This document shows, one piece after another, positions 11,024 through 22,804 of a stretch of 64,000 bases of DNA. The stretch is from NCBI GenBank assembly GCA_010093515.1, contig MU001670.1, positions 1,342,177 to 1,406,176 on the forward strand, read 5' to 3'. The position numbers were made by a program, and so were the translations under genes. The DNA is from Lineolata rhizophorae (lineage: Eukaryota; Ascomycota; Dothideomycetes; Lineolatales; Lineolataceae). The notes beneath the pieces were generated by a model. The model ran no database searches. It saw only the letters and a list, made by a program, of their open reading frames with translations, and was not told the DNA's origin. The stretch's first letter is position 1, and every line of letters starts with the position of its first letter.

Positions 11024-11946
11024 ATGGAAAAGACGAAGCGGCTTCTAAGCAGGAGCCGTCTTGGCGAGACGGTTGATCCTAGGCGTGGAGATGTCGCGCT
11101 TCTCATTTGCTGCTTTATCACTGGTATGGTGGATGCCGTGACTTTCAACAACTGGGAGGTGTTTGCCGGCATGCAGACAGGTATGGCATGTGCGACTGAG
11201 CTTTGAATTCTCACTCATGTAACGCGGATATAAGCCCATTATGACAGTCTCCGCCATCCTTGTCCCCGCGTCCAATTCTCACCTGCAAAATGACAATCAG
11301 TGCCACCGAGTCCATTAACTAAATCATAGGAAACACCGTTATTCTTGGTCTTTCCGCCGCATCTCTCCCGAAATCCCAACCCTACGCCAGCCTCACCAGC
11401 TCCATCTCAATCATCAGCTTCATCCTCGGCGCCTTTACAACCTTCTCCCTCTGCCGCCACCTCGCCCGCGCCTTGCGCCGCGCCGACCTTGCCGCGCTCT
11501 TCCTCGTCCAAACGTCACTGCTCTGCCTCGGAGCCGGCCTGACATCGAGCCGGGCCCTCGTGCCGCAGGACAGCGCCGGGACGGGCGCCGCGCTGCGCAC
11601 GCCACGCATCGCGGGCGCCCTTCCCCCCCTCGCCTTCCAGTTTGGCATGCAGATCGCCTGCTCGCGCCTGCTGGGCTTCAGCGAGCTGCCGACGAACGTG
11701 CTGACGAGCACGTATGCGGACCTGGCCGGCGACGCCGGCGTCTTGCGCCTGGACAATCCGAAGAGGAACAGGAGGTTGGGCGCTGCGGTGCTGTTGCTCG
11801 GGGGTGCAATCTCCGGGGGTTGGCTGATGAGAGCGGGGATCGGTGCGCACGGTGTGTTGTGGGTGGCGGCTGGGTTGAAGGCTGTGGTTGTTGTGTTTGT
11901 GTGGGTGGCGTTGAGCCCCAGAGTTGGGGTGGACGAAACCGGCTGA
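11024..11946 (+). CDS. DUF1275 (YoaK-like) membrane protein
   Basis: A 257-residue multi-pass membrane protein in two exons (11024-11180 and 11330-11946). The first transmembrane segment, VALLICCFITGMVDAVTF, carries the family's G-x-x-D motif. It is followed by WEVFAGMQTGNTVILGL, which resembles the DUF1275 'F...QTGN' signature and is formed exactly across the intron. Later hydrophobic segments are SISIISFILGAFTTFSL, DLAALFLVQTSLLCLGAG, a segment ending FQFGMQIACSRLL, AAVLLLGGAISGGWLM and GLKAVVVVFVWVAL. Fungal members are uncharacterised; a transport role is only a guess. The neighbours give no clue. Confidence 0.85.
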
Positions 11947-13429
11947 TTGGGTCTACTATGTAGGACGTTGTTGATATTAAAGGAGTTTGAAGTGGCTCCT
12001 ACGATGAGGATGTGTTTGCGTGAAGCAGCTCAGGACTAGCCGGAGTTCATGAAAAAGAACCTAAGGTTCTAGCTTTTTAGGGGTCCGCATTTCATGGATT
12101 CACATAGTCGGCTGAGGTTGTGGAGTTATAACACTAAATAGACATAGGCTCAAAACATTTGTATGTGGCATGCCCTGCCATCTTTCGCGTGGAAACAACA
12201 TTGTCGGGTCCTTGACTGCTGAGTCTCCTGTGGAAACAAGATTAGCAATCATGGATTTCAGGATTTGAATATGAAGGAACTAGGGATAAACATACAAGCT
12301 CTCACAAGGTCAAAAAATTACAAGGAAGGATAGTACTGTCAAAATCCTCTTGCTTGAACTTGATTCGTAGTCTACTTAACGATAAGAATAAAACTTGTGC
12401 GTTGGCATTGTCACTGTCATTCTATTGCATGCATCGTCTTGATTTGCCTATATTGTGAGGAAGAACTAATATATGCTTTCTTGCGCTGATATGAAATATG
12501 GTAGCTTCTGCTGAGAGTGTACTTTTAGACAGAATTGCGTGTAGTAAGTCTGTGTATGGATGATAACCAGGGACGTCGAACAGGTTTTGATATAGACCAA
12601 GTTTGTGGCTTGGCGTGAAGTGAGACAATGTGAATGATTAGTTCTATACCTTGCATTTGATTAATGAGCAGGCGTGTTGATATCTGTTGTCTGCGGTGAG
12701 ACAGGTATGGGGTAAGGTTACACGGTTAGGACAGGAACGTATTAAACTGACGAAATTATGAATTGGTTATAAGTTCACCAATCTTGTCCGATATGTGACT
12801 CAGTGGTACAAGATATGATGTTCATTCCTTGGCAAACAATGCTATGATTACACATGATTTTGGATACCCTGTCCCTTGATCCAGCGGAGTAGCCGCATAT
12901 TGCACGTCGTACCGGGACTTCAGGTCAGAGATGCCGCTAATGGCACGACATTGACACGCTCCTGTTGCTACTTCCTCGCTTGTGGCCTCCATTTTGTGCG
13001 TAACGTGTCCTGCAATATAGTAAATCTAATCTGCAGCTTATAAGCCTGAGGAACTCGGAGGTTGCTGATCGATTGGACCCCCATCCGGGGTCAAGTAACT
13101 ACTTCTTTGCGCGGGGTTACCGAATATATGGCTGACACTAATGACGCGGTAGCACTGTCGAATGAATGTATTACATGGTACTAGTAGATACTGGCTGGAT
13201 AAAGCGCGTTTTATAGATTTGCCAACTATGCTTTTGAGAGTGCATCGCCAACCCTGCAATCAGCGACGTGGTTGTGCAATTCGGAGCGAGTAGACGCCTC
13301 TGATTGGTCGATACTAAAGTCACGTGCTTCGGCAACAGAAGTCCCGCGGTCTGTGAAATCCGCAGACTCGCGTCCAACGCTTGACGGGGGCTTTACGACG
13401 ACGGTGCGAGGCGCTCCCCATTGCCGGCC
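11947..13429. other. AT-rich intergenic, no gene recognised
   Basis: About 1.5 kb, strongly AT-rich from 12000 to 13250, with only short frames. The last 200 bp return to higher GC as promoter of the uL15m gene. Confidence 0.5.
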
Positions 13430-14502
13430 ATGCCCCCGCGACTCAATCTGCTTCGGTGCAGTGGCTCGCTGCGCAGCCCCGCGACTCCAGTACTACCGTT
13501 TCTAGGGCCTTTCCTCCCGAAGGCGCAGCCCCTGCGACGACGCTTGCAGCCGCGACTTCAGCTGCAGGAGCAGCGCCGCGCCGCGTCTATCCTCGGTTCG
13601 TTATCCGACGTCCGCGGCGCGTACAACAAGCGCATTCGAAGAGGCAGAGGTCCGTCGTCGGGCAAGGGCAAAACTTCTGGACGCGGTCACAAGGGTCAGA
13701 AGCAGCATGGAAAAGTGCCGGCTGGCTTCAACGGCGGGCAAACGCCGCTGGAGGTGTACAAAGGCAAGAGGGGGTTTAAGAACAAGTAAGGGCTACGTAA
13801 CGGCAATAGGCGCAGCAGCCCAGTGCTAATCATGATGGCATCCACAGCTTCGCGACTGAAATGGCGCCGTTGAATGTGGACAAGCTGCAGAGCTGGGTTG
13901 ATCAGGGTCGGTTGGATCCTACCAAACCTATCACGATGAAAGAACTCAACGCTTCACGTTGCGTCCACGGGGTCAAGGATGGGGTAAAGCTACTGGCTAG
14001 GGTATGTGTGATTTGACGGGATTCTGCGCGGAAGCCGCTAACAGCCGCTTGCTAGAATGCCGAGCAACTCAAGACTCCAGTCAATATTGTTGTCTCGCGC
14101 GCCTCAGCAGCAGCAATTGCAGCTGTCGAAGCAGCCGGCGGCACTGTCACTACCCGCTTCTATTCGCGAACGGCCATACGACGAGTTTTCCGCGGCGAAG
14201 TTGACCCCGCTATATCTCTGCTGTCTCCGCCACCCATGATATCGATGTTCTACCCGGATGAGAGCAGGAGACCTAAATTTCCGTACCGACTTCCGGACCC
14301 TGCAGGACGGAAGGACCTAGAGTACTACCGTGATCCAGCAAACCGTGGCTATCTCAGCTACATGGTCGGCGAAGGCGAAGGGCCAAGCTTGTTCTTCAAG
14401 ACCCCACAGCAAATCGCTGAAGAGAGGCGGATTAGAATGGAGACGAAGAGCATGGCGGTGTCTGATGCCACCGTTGTGAAGGCAGACAATCGTCTTTGGT
14501 GA
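13430..14502 (+). CDS. Mitochondrial large-subunit ribosomal protein uL15m
   Basis: Component of the mitochondrial 54S ribosomal subunit (yeast MRPL10 family), 318 residues. Exons: 13430-13785, 13848-14001 and 14056-14502. The N-terminus [15 protein letters not shown] is basic and fits a mitochondrial presequence. The L15 signature [20 protein letters not shown] follows at about residues 69-88, then [18 protein letters not shown], the typical start of the L15 fold. The second part ([20 protein letters not shown]) is the usual C-terminal fold, followed by a mitochondrial extension ([20 protein letters not shown], ending DNRLW). The ATG at 13430 is the first in frame; upstream in-frame codons are not ATG. 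Confidence 0.93.
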
Positions 14503-17500
14503 AGGATGGATTCGTTGCAATCAAGGTGGAAAGGTACTTCGTACATGGCGGTTGCTTGCCATGTTAAGTTCCCGCAAACTGTACATCTCGCACCAGCACC
14601 GAACGACGGCTTCGTCATCCCGAGCAATGTAAAAATATAATGTAGTATATATTGACTTGAGAGGCAAGGCGTGTGGCTAGCACTCATTTCCTTGATGCTT
14701 AAACGCGGCGTTTGCAACAGGAGTAGTGACATGACTGTAACTTCTCAATGTTAGATTCCGGGAACACTGAGAACCTCCAAGGAAAAGGCCCCAAGTAACA
14801 AGAAGGTCGAGGATCAAAACCCTTGAGGAGGACTGGTTGGGTCGTGCTACTGGCTTCTAGCTGGCATGCCACAAGAAGCCATGGCAATCGCGACAAGTTG
14901 CTTAGGAGGCCCGAAATTCGGTCCGAAGACGATCGCTGTGTATCCCCTTATACGAGGTAAGTACAGAATACAAGAGGTATCGAGTGCCTTGAAGAGCCCG
15001 GCGTTAATGCAGCTTGGCTTAAACAGCCCTGCTCGTGGTAGTCTCAGCGCACGGTGGGGTGTGCTGTTGGTTCGGAGTCCGAACGCGAGCGAACGATATC
15101 ATGAAACTTAAAAAAGGCGCACGCACTAAGGGTAAATCAACCTCTGCCTACATACAAAGTCGCCCCTGCGATAAGACGCCACCGTGCCAATAGGAGGGAG
15201 AAAATCTACCGAGCTAGGGCTTTGTCGGAAGAAGATGCAGACGGACAAAGAGCTGGCAGCAGAGGGCAAGTATGTATGTACCTACAGGAACCGCTCGAGC
15301 CGAAAGAGGGGTCAGCATGTCACCAACCTCGGACGCACACAGTATTGATAGTCTAAGTGGCGAGCGATATCCGAAATGCAGTTCATCCGGTCGCCGAGGC
15401 ACGCGAAATCGTCGGGATTTGGATCAGTTCCACTACCTGAGTTCGATGGTCGGGCGTCGAGTAACGAGGCTTGCGGTAGGCCGATAGGATGAGGTCTTTT
15501 TTACTTCATCATTACTTTTTTTGCCGCGGACGGCTGGCCGTGCATTTTGTGGGGGGCCCCCAGTGAAAACGACAATTAAAAAGATGGCGGCGTCATACGA
15601 CAGCCACTAATTAGTGGGGCGGGCCGGACGGTCAATAGGGGGAACGGGTAGACCGCATGGTATCGTCACGTTCTGCGCAGCTAAAAAGAGGTGGGGTGGA
15701 GGGAGAAAAAGTCGAACCTGATAGTGTTCGCCGCACGAGAACACAACTCTAGGAAGCCAGGTCGGCCGCGTTGTCCCGATGGTTGATCCAACTGGGAAGA
15801 TGGAAAGGGTTGGGGATGCGGGGCTCAAAGAAGGAAAAGAGCGGCCCAGGCCCAATGAAGAAGCCATACGATCAACCGGGAGCTGGAACACGGTGTTGCC
15901 TGATGAATGCCGTCAGCATTTGATGCGGTCGTCAAGCACGGGAACAAACAGACATCCGCAGCGGTTTGATTCGTTGCACGGTGGAATGGAGGCGTTGCCA
16001 AAGACAATCCTTGCATAAGGCCGAGAAAAGAAGCATGTGTTGCGGTGCCAAACGCACTAGTCGCTCGACCAGAAGACCAGAGACCTTTGCCGAAAGCGGG
16101 AGGTGGGCGATGGGGAACGCGGAGGCCAAGCGGCGGCGCCTGGCAACAACTTGAATACGCGGTCACAACTTTTCCGAGTCTCCGTACAGGTTGCGAAGGC
16201 GACGTCCGCGCGGGATGCTGTGGAAACTAATAAAGCAAACACATGATTCGAGGCAAGCCTTGTGGTGCCGTCCCTATACCTTCATATCGGGCGTATTGCA
16301 GATCCAGCGTGGTGCCAGGCAATCAGCAACCATGTCCGTTCCATGAAAGCGGAGGGGAGGGGGGAGGGGCCCGAGGGGGGCCGCGATGGTTCCGTGATTG
16401 CAACCCGTGGATGAAAGGGGAGACCATGGGCTTGGAGCCGTGGGCCTCGCAGCGAAGAAGCCACACAAGGGTTCACCGGGGCAAGGGTTGCCGCCCAGGG
16501 CTGGCGAGTTGGGGCCAAGCCGAGCCCGGAGCGCCACACAGCGCTGGGATCCGGCCGGGCAACGCCTCCCAGAGATCGCCGTCGAAGACAAAAGTCCTTC
16601 AGACGTTGGGACCGCAAATAGGCGCACATGCACCCAACGCATGATTTGTGATTGCGGCTGTTCAAGATTCGTGGCGTGGCGCGCGGCGGAGACACCGCTT
16701 GGGTGAGCATGTACCGGTACAGTAGCAGGTACAATACTACGCCATCCGCGACCGCGCTGCTCCGGCTGTGCAGTTTCGCATGCGCCGGGCTGCTCCCCGT
16801 TGGTGCGCTCGACGCACCGCGTGATACAAGTCGAACATGCCCAGAGAGGCCACGATGCACATGGCACAGAGGAGTCCGGCTGGAGGCTGCCAGCCGGCGG
16901 CCGCTTCTCACCTCCAGTCTGCCGCCGCTCAGGGGCCCTGGACGGGCGACGTGTTCCGTCCGGGCGGCGTCGGTGGTGTCGGTGGTGTCGGCTGCGCCTC
17001 GGTGTCGGGAGCTGGACGCAGCGGGCCGTTGGACGGAAACATCTATGTAATAACGGGCCTCGATCGACGAGATGCACTACCAAACCCGTGCGGCCAGAGT
17101 CCAGGTGGTGAGAGGAGGGGGTGCGGCCGCAGGCGAGCGGGTTTGCTCCATGGAGCGTGGGGCGTGACAGGCAACGGGCGGAGCACGGCGTCGTGGCACT
17201 GGCCCAGGCAGCTTCCCGACTTATTAGGCGGGAATTAGTACATACGAGCAGCGGCCGTGGCGATCAGAGAGCCTTGAAAGTTGAAACTTGCGACTCGGCA
17301 AATCAGGTGCCGATTTGGAATACAGCAGGCCGCCGCTGGTCGAAACCGCGACCTCGAGTAGAATACGCCGCGGCGTGCGTAAGCTGAGCCGGCGACGCAT
17401 CACGTAACTTCCTATCAGCGCCAAGTCCGTCACACCGACGGTGCCAGTTCGATACCTGGCGCGGCTGGGATGGGCTGCTCCTTCCGGAAGGCTAATGAGG

Positions 17501-20079
17501 ATGGCGTTCGCCGCGCCCTGATGCGCCGGGCCCGGGCCCCGGAGACGCGACGCGCCCGCAAATTCCCGCGTCGAGCGTTTGTGCGCTTCCTCCCGGCTTC
17601 CTTCCGCTCAGCGCCAGCCGGTGTCTGGGCCGGATCCCGCCCGCGTCGCGCGGCCCAGCAAGGCCCTGCCCGAGCTGCGAGGCACGGGGTACGGAGTACA
17701 TTATCACCACATTGGCGCAATTATACTTTACCTGACCTATGCATCGCACGTACATCGCAACTCAAAGCGAACCCTGACTGTTAGATTGGCGGGCCGTACG
17801 GTCTCCTGCTCGGCGAGCCAGCGCTGCTGAGGCCTGCTGAGGTCCCGCTAGGTGGGTTCGGGCCCGCGGGCATCGGCGGCTGCCAATATACTTGCCAGCG
17901 GGCCAATGGGCGCCATCGCGTCGCGATTAATGTGGACCGCACCCGGGGCGTCTGGCTCACCCAAACTGCTCCGTCCTCCGCCGCGATTACTAGGTAGGCA
18001 CTTACCTACGTAGTACGTAGTATGTGCCCGAATGTATACCCGCGACGGCGGCGGTTGAGCCTAGCGTTGATCCGTCAAATCCACCCGCGACATTCCCGCC
18101 GCCGGATCCCCGAAAACATACGTACCTAGCATCGCAACTCGTCTGACTGCTCCGAGCAACCGGATTTTGTGTACGAGGTGGGTAGGTGCTCATGCGTTTA
18201 CTGATAGGGCATTCTCTTTCAATATACGGAGTAGTCGGACCCGAGTTGGTCCAGAGGATGGCTGTGCCGGACGCCTTTAACATCATTTCGTGATCAATAT
18301 TTTGCAAAAATCGAGACAGGAGGTTAGCCGAAGATGGAATCTCGTGCCGCAGACGCGGCAACCGTGCGAGCTTAAAGAATGCTAACGGACAAGGCGTCTA
18401 TGCGCTCCTTTCCATGGCACCGTCGCTCCCATCGTCTTTCGGTGTGTCCAAACGGAGCGCCTCGTAGGCAATGTGCTTCGTACTAAAGCCCAGACCATTT
18501 CAAGTTCTTTTGGAGGCTAGAGATGCGACCTCCGCTATGCGGATTCCAGAACCGGCATCGAACATGGGATAGCTTCCTGCGAGGGGCCTGTTGTGCCGCA
18601 GTGCCCTGGCAGTCTCGGAGCAAGCCTCTCTCCAGCCTCCAGGCGCACCGTACCAATGTACTCTTGGGGTTGCACAGTAGTTCGAACGAGAACTGGTCCA
18701 GATTGGCCGCGTTCATCGCGTGATGCATTAGCGACTTCACTGGCTTTTTCACGGATCAGCTAGTCTGCCTGCCGAACAATTCGCCTTGATGAGATCAGCT
18801 TCATCCGGGGCTCGCGTACAGGTGCGCATCTAAGATGGTGGATGCACGTAGGCACACTGGAGTGGGTGTCGTCGAGTCAAAACGAAGCAATCACGAGCGA
18901 GACCTGAGAAAAAGCATGCAATCGCTTGCTTTGCAGCATGCGTCCCCTTGCTTCACCTCTCTGCCGGACGTAACGCATTACAGGCTCCGATCAAGTGTAG
19001 GCAGTCATGCCTATCAATGCCCAAGGAGGGGACCTTGGACCTTGGACCTTAGTTGTATGTAGAGGCGACGTGCGCGGAGAGCAAGGCTTGGGGTTGTCTT
19101 GCAACAACATAGACCGGGGTTCGGCGACGGCGATTGGCCGTCGATCGCATGTCCCACAAAAATTTTGGCAGGCGGAATTTTTCGAGCTCAACGCCCCGCG
19201 CTCGTGTCGAGCAAGAGGCTGGCGTCATGGGAACCGTGACTTTAGCGGAAACCCTAATAAAGCCGCGGAAGTTGGGATGCGCCGGTCAGGGCCACACGGA
19301 AAGCGAGCACAACTCCGTTCTATCGATACGCGTTTCGCAGGGGTTGAAGGGGGCCAGACAGAGACGCGGGCGACGATTGGAGAGAGCCGGCGACTGCGGC
19401 GCAGGCGCCGGCAGGTTATGGATGGTTTTGGCAGCACTACGCTTTCAGCCAGCAGGCGGTGCGGGGCGGCGATTGGTGTGGAGGCCAAGCCTAACACCGT
19501 TGGATGGGCACAAACGCCGGCCGCAGTCACGCAAATATGCCAGGAGGATCTTTGCTCTCTACACGACCACGGCTCGCAGCGGACAAGGTTTTTCGAGGGG
19601 CGGGAATAGATGAGTTTTGGGTAAGACAGCGGTGAGGTCCGAGGAAGCGATCCTCAGAGCCGTCGCTTCGTATTGCCGGGGCCGAGACAGGCACTTTGGA
19701 ACTTGTCTGTCGCGCGGACGCAAGCACGGCTCTGCCAATGGAGCCATGAAGCCATGATGGATGGATGTGTGAGCAGAGCAAAGCAGTAGCGCAGCTTGCC
19801 TGGCGCAGGATCAAGCCGCCAAAAGAAGCACAGGCGGCGCGCGTGGAAGGCGGCAGGGAGGGGTGGCAGCGCTGACCGTAGAACAGGGCAAATCAAACCG
19901 AAAATGCATCACGGCATAGGCGGAACGATGCACGCTCTCGTTCCCTTCTCCGATCTCAGCGCGACGAGCAGCAGGCGGCCGGGCAGCAGTGTGTGGGTTG
20001 GCTTCGCTTGAGAGCGGGTCGCCGCACTCTGTTTGGCTGCTGCGCCGATTCTCGTGAGCGAGGGGCGGGCGAGGCGTGA

Positions 20080-20080
<1 letters not shown>

Positions 20081-20126
<46 letters not shown>

Positions 20127-20150
20127 AGGGGCAGTAGCAGCAGCAGCAGC
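20081..20150. repeat. CGG microsatellite followed by AGC repeats
   Basis: About fifteen consecutive CGG units, then a short GCAGTAGCAGCAGCAGCAGC stretch, in noncoding DNA. It makes long Arg, Pro, Ala or Gly runs in every frame, which explains the spurious open frames here. Confidence 0.9.
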
Positions 20151-21463
20151 AAGCCAGCAAAAAGGCGCCCGAGAGCATCCATGATCCCCAAGGAGGTAGG
20201 CTGGCATCTCGATCGTTCCGGCGTCGCCCAGGGCCGACGGGCGCACGCCGCGGCCTGGGCTGCCCGCCCGTGAGATCCGTCGGGCCCGGCGAGCGCGGGC
20301 TGTCGCGGAGAGGGCAAGCGCGGCCCCAGGAGGGGCCCCGTCGGCGACATCGTGGCAAGGTTGCACTCGCCTTTCCGCGTTCCGCCTTGGCCCAGAGTGA
20401 GCCATGTGTTCCGGCTCTTTGATGACCGACCGGCCATGACTCTACGGCGTGGGCTTGCTCACGGAGAACGCAACCAGAGCGCCCGAGCCGGTCAAGCAGC
20501 GCGACGGACGCGGCGACACTGCGGGCGGCGTCGAGAGAAAAGCGGCGGGCTACGGGAGCACATGCGGCGGCCAGGGCTACTGCGGCCAATCAAACGCGCG
20601 GGCCCGTAGCGAGGGGGGAGGGGCGGATAGGGGGAGGGGGGTTGTGCTGGAGAGAGGGCGCACATGGACAGCGGTACGGAGGATGTGGTACATGCTCTGC
20701 TAACAAAGGCGGTGGGGAATGCGAAGATGGCGAAAGTCCCGACTGCCGAAGGGAAAAGGGGAGGGGAAGGGGGGGTGTTTGCGCCGGGTGGGACGCGCAG
20801 GGGGTTGTTGGTGCCAAAGTGTCTCTTCTTTCCTCTCTTCAACCTGTTGGGGCCGGGGTGGGCGGGTGGGCGGCGGGCCCGGACGTGGTGCGCGGTAGGA
20901 GGCGCGAGCCTCGGCGCCGGTGCGCGGCGGCCCTGACGCCAACACCAACGACTCATCAACTCATCATCAACAGCGAAGGAGCGAGCGGCGCGGCGAAGAG
21001 GCAAGGGCCTTGCTCGCCGGGCGAGGCGTGTGCTGCTTGCCCGACGGGCGCCAGGTGGAGCGGGTGTCCTGATTCAATATCCTTTCCGCCTGCTGGAGGC
21101 CGCGCCACGCAGTCCGCCAGCCTGCCCGGCCCACGCGTGCACCTCGCGGCGCCGCCGAGCCGCCGACGCTGACTGGTGGACGACGCGAGAAGCTGGCCCA
21201 TGGCCGGGCCAAGCTGGGCCACGGTCATCATTCCCTCACCCGCAGCACGCAGCCCGCCCTTCACATTTCGCAGTAATCTGCGCCGACGGCGCTCGGCCGG
21301 CCAGCGCGTCCTGCCAACCCTCCGTTTTCCCGCCAGCAGGCGCGCCGGCGCATCGCCAGTTGTGCCGCGTCGGGAATTGATGAGCAGAAACCTGGAGGGC
21401 CCAGAGGCGACGATGGCGCCGACGGCGGGGGCCGTGTAGGGCAAGGGTTGTGTGGATATGGGG

Positions 21464-21530
21464 GTGGATTGATGGATGGAAGGGTGGATGAATGGATGGA
21501 TGGGTGGATGGACGGATGCAGGGAGGGATG
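21464..21530. repeat. Degenerate GGAT/GGTG tetranucleotide repeat
   Basis: Runs of GGATGGAT, GGGTGGAT and GAATGGAT over about 65 bp. On the minus strand it produces the spurious HPSIHPFIHP-type peptide. Confidence 0.85.
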
Positions 21531-22629
21531 GGGGGGTGGGGGGGGGCGATGGATAGATCAAAGGCTCAAAGCGAGCATGCAGGTCTCTTCTTTCTTTTCC
21601 TTCTCTTCGCGTTTGCCCGTCCGCAGGCAGAACGGGATGCACCATGCCGCATACTGCAAGGTGTGTGTACCTTGGGGCAGGGGAGCAGCATGGTATCAAA
21701 AAGTCCAGCAACCTAGCCGTGGCCCGTGGAGCAGGGTGGCCAGTCAGCCAGCCCAGCCAGCCAGGCGCGGCCGTCGGAGCAAGTCGCGGAGCGCGGCAGC
21801 AGCAGGCGGACCAAGCAGGTGGTCGCTGGCGGCGGCGACGGCCGGGCGGCGGCGGGTGCAGAGACAAGCGGGCAGGCCAGGCCGACGCGGGCGGCGGCAC
21901 CTGAGAGAACGCGAGCGAGCGAGGGTGGCTAGCGGCGCGCCGGGCTGGGGCCCCGTCGGCCAGCCGCCAGCGGCAGAGCCACCACTGAGCCAGGTCGCCC
22001 AGCGCGGGCGCGGCCAAAGCAAAAAAAAGGGCGGAAATGGGGTGAATGTCCCATAATTAACACGCCCCCCCCTGCCCTGGGCCGCGTCCAGGGCCCGCCT
22101 GCGGCGTCCGCCGCGCTGGTTGCTCTGACATCAACCACGCCGTGACGCCGTCCTCGCCTTTGCGCATCAGCCTCTTGGGCCCAAGCCCGCAGATGCCTGG
22201 AACTTGCCGCACCCGCCATGGGCTAACGCTGCCCATGTTCACTGCCCGCCGCCGGCCGCCGTCACGACTCCTTGTCCAGGCCCGTTTTATCAAAGAGCCT
22301 CCACACGCTCGCCATGCCTGCGCAAACCGAAACGCCCTCCACGCCTTCCCCAGTCCGTCCTCCTCACCCGCTGGGCGGTCCCGCACTGCTGCCCTGCTCC
22401 CCTCCTCGTGCCCGCCTGGCCGGCCTGGGTACATATCTTCACTGCCGCCAGGCCCGCTCCACCATAGTGACCATACCACCGACAACCCCTCGCGCGCCCC
22501 CCGGTTGGCCGCCTCCTTGCTTGCTTTATTGGGACACTGCGCCCTGGACTGAGCCTTAGCACATGGTGATTGCCTTCCGCCTTTCACCATTGTACCCTCG
22601 ATCCGGCAATGTCGTGAGCACAACGACCG

Positions 22630-22803
22630 CTCGTGCCTGCCCACCTTGTCCCTTCTTCTCTTCACCTCCGCCGGCTCCCTCCCCCTCCGCCTTCTTCTAC
22701 TCGCGCCGCGCTCCTTCTTCCACTTCTTCCTCCTCGACACCGCCTCCTCCGCCTTCTTGCGCCGGTGCTTCGTCGCCGGTGTGTCTGCGCCCTCCTCCTC
22801 ACC
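22630..22803 (+). promoter_or_regulatory. Pyrimidine-rich leader of the cyclin gene
   Basis: Dense C/T tracts (CCTCCTCC, CTTCTTC) run directly up to the start codon, a common feature of fungal core promoters and 5' UTRs. Short upstream frames occur in it. Confidence 0.45.
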
Positions 22804-22804
22804 C

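Larger units (their letters stand above)
14503..22804. other. 8.3 kb with no recognisable gene, mostly GC-rich
   Basis: Many overlapping frames exist on both strands (for example 16274-17083 minus, 19811-20437 minus, 20956-22017 minus, 22057-22806 minus). All are compositionally driven (Arg/Pro/Ala/Ser) and none shows domain motifs or splice-linked continuity. The region holds a CGG/AGC microsatellite, a GGAT-type repeat, three TACG(G/T)AGTA motifs (17690, 18007, 18225) and, from about 22630, a pyrimidine-rich leader running into the cyclin ATG. It may be an extended promoter, a noncoding transcript or a degraded region; the sequence alone does not decide. Confidence 0.5.

Noticed and set aside
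17440-17470. tRNA-like T-arm (GCCAGTTCGATACCTGGC)
   Set aside because: The stem pairs only with an 8-nt loop, and I could not find a matching acceptor stem, D-arm or A box upstream.
20956-22017. 353-codon minus-strand frame
   Set aside because: Built from the GGAT repeat (HPSIHPFIHP runs) and GC-rich low-complexity sequence; no family features.
22646-22804. Upstream in-frame extension of the cyclin
   Set aside because: The extension has no ATG before 22805 and consists of the pyrimidine-rich leader.
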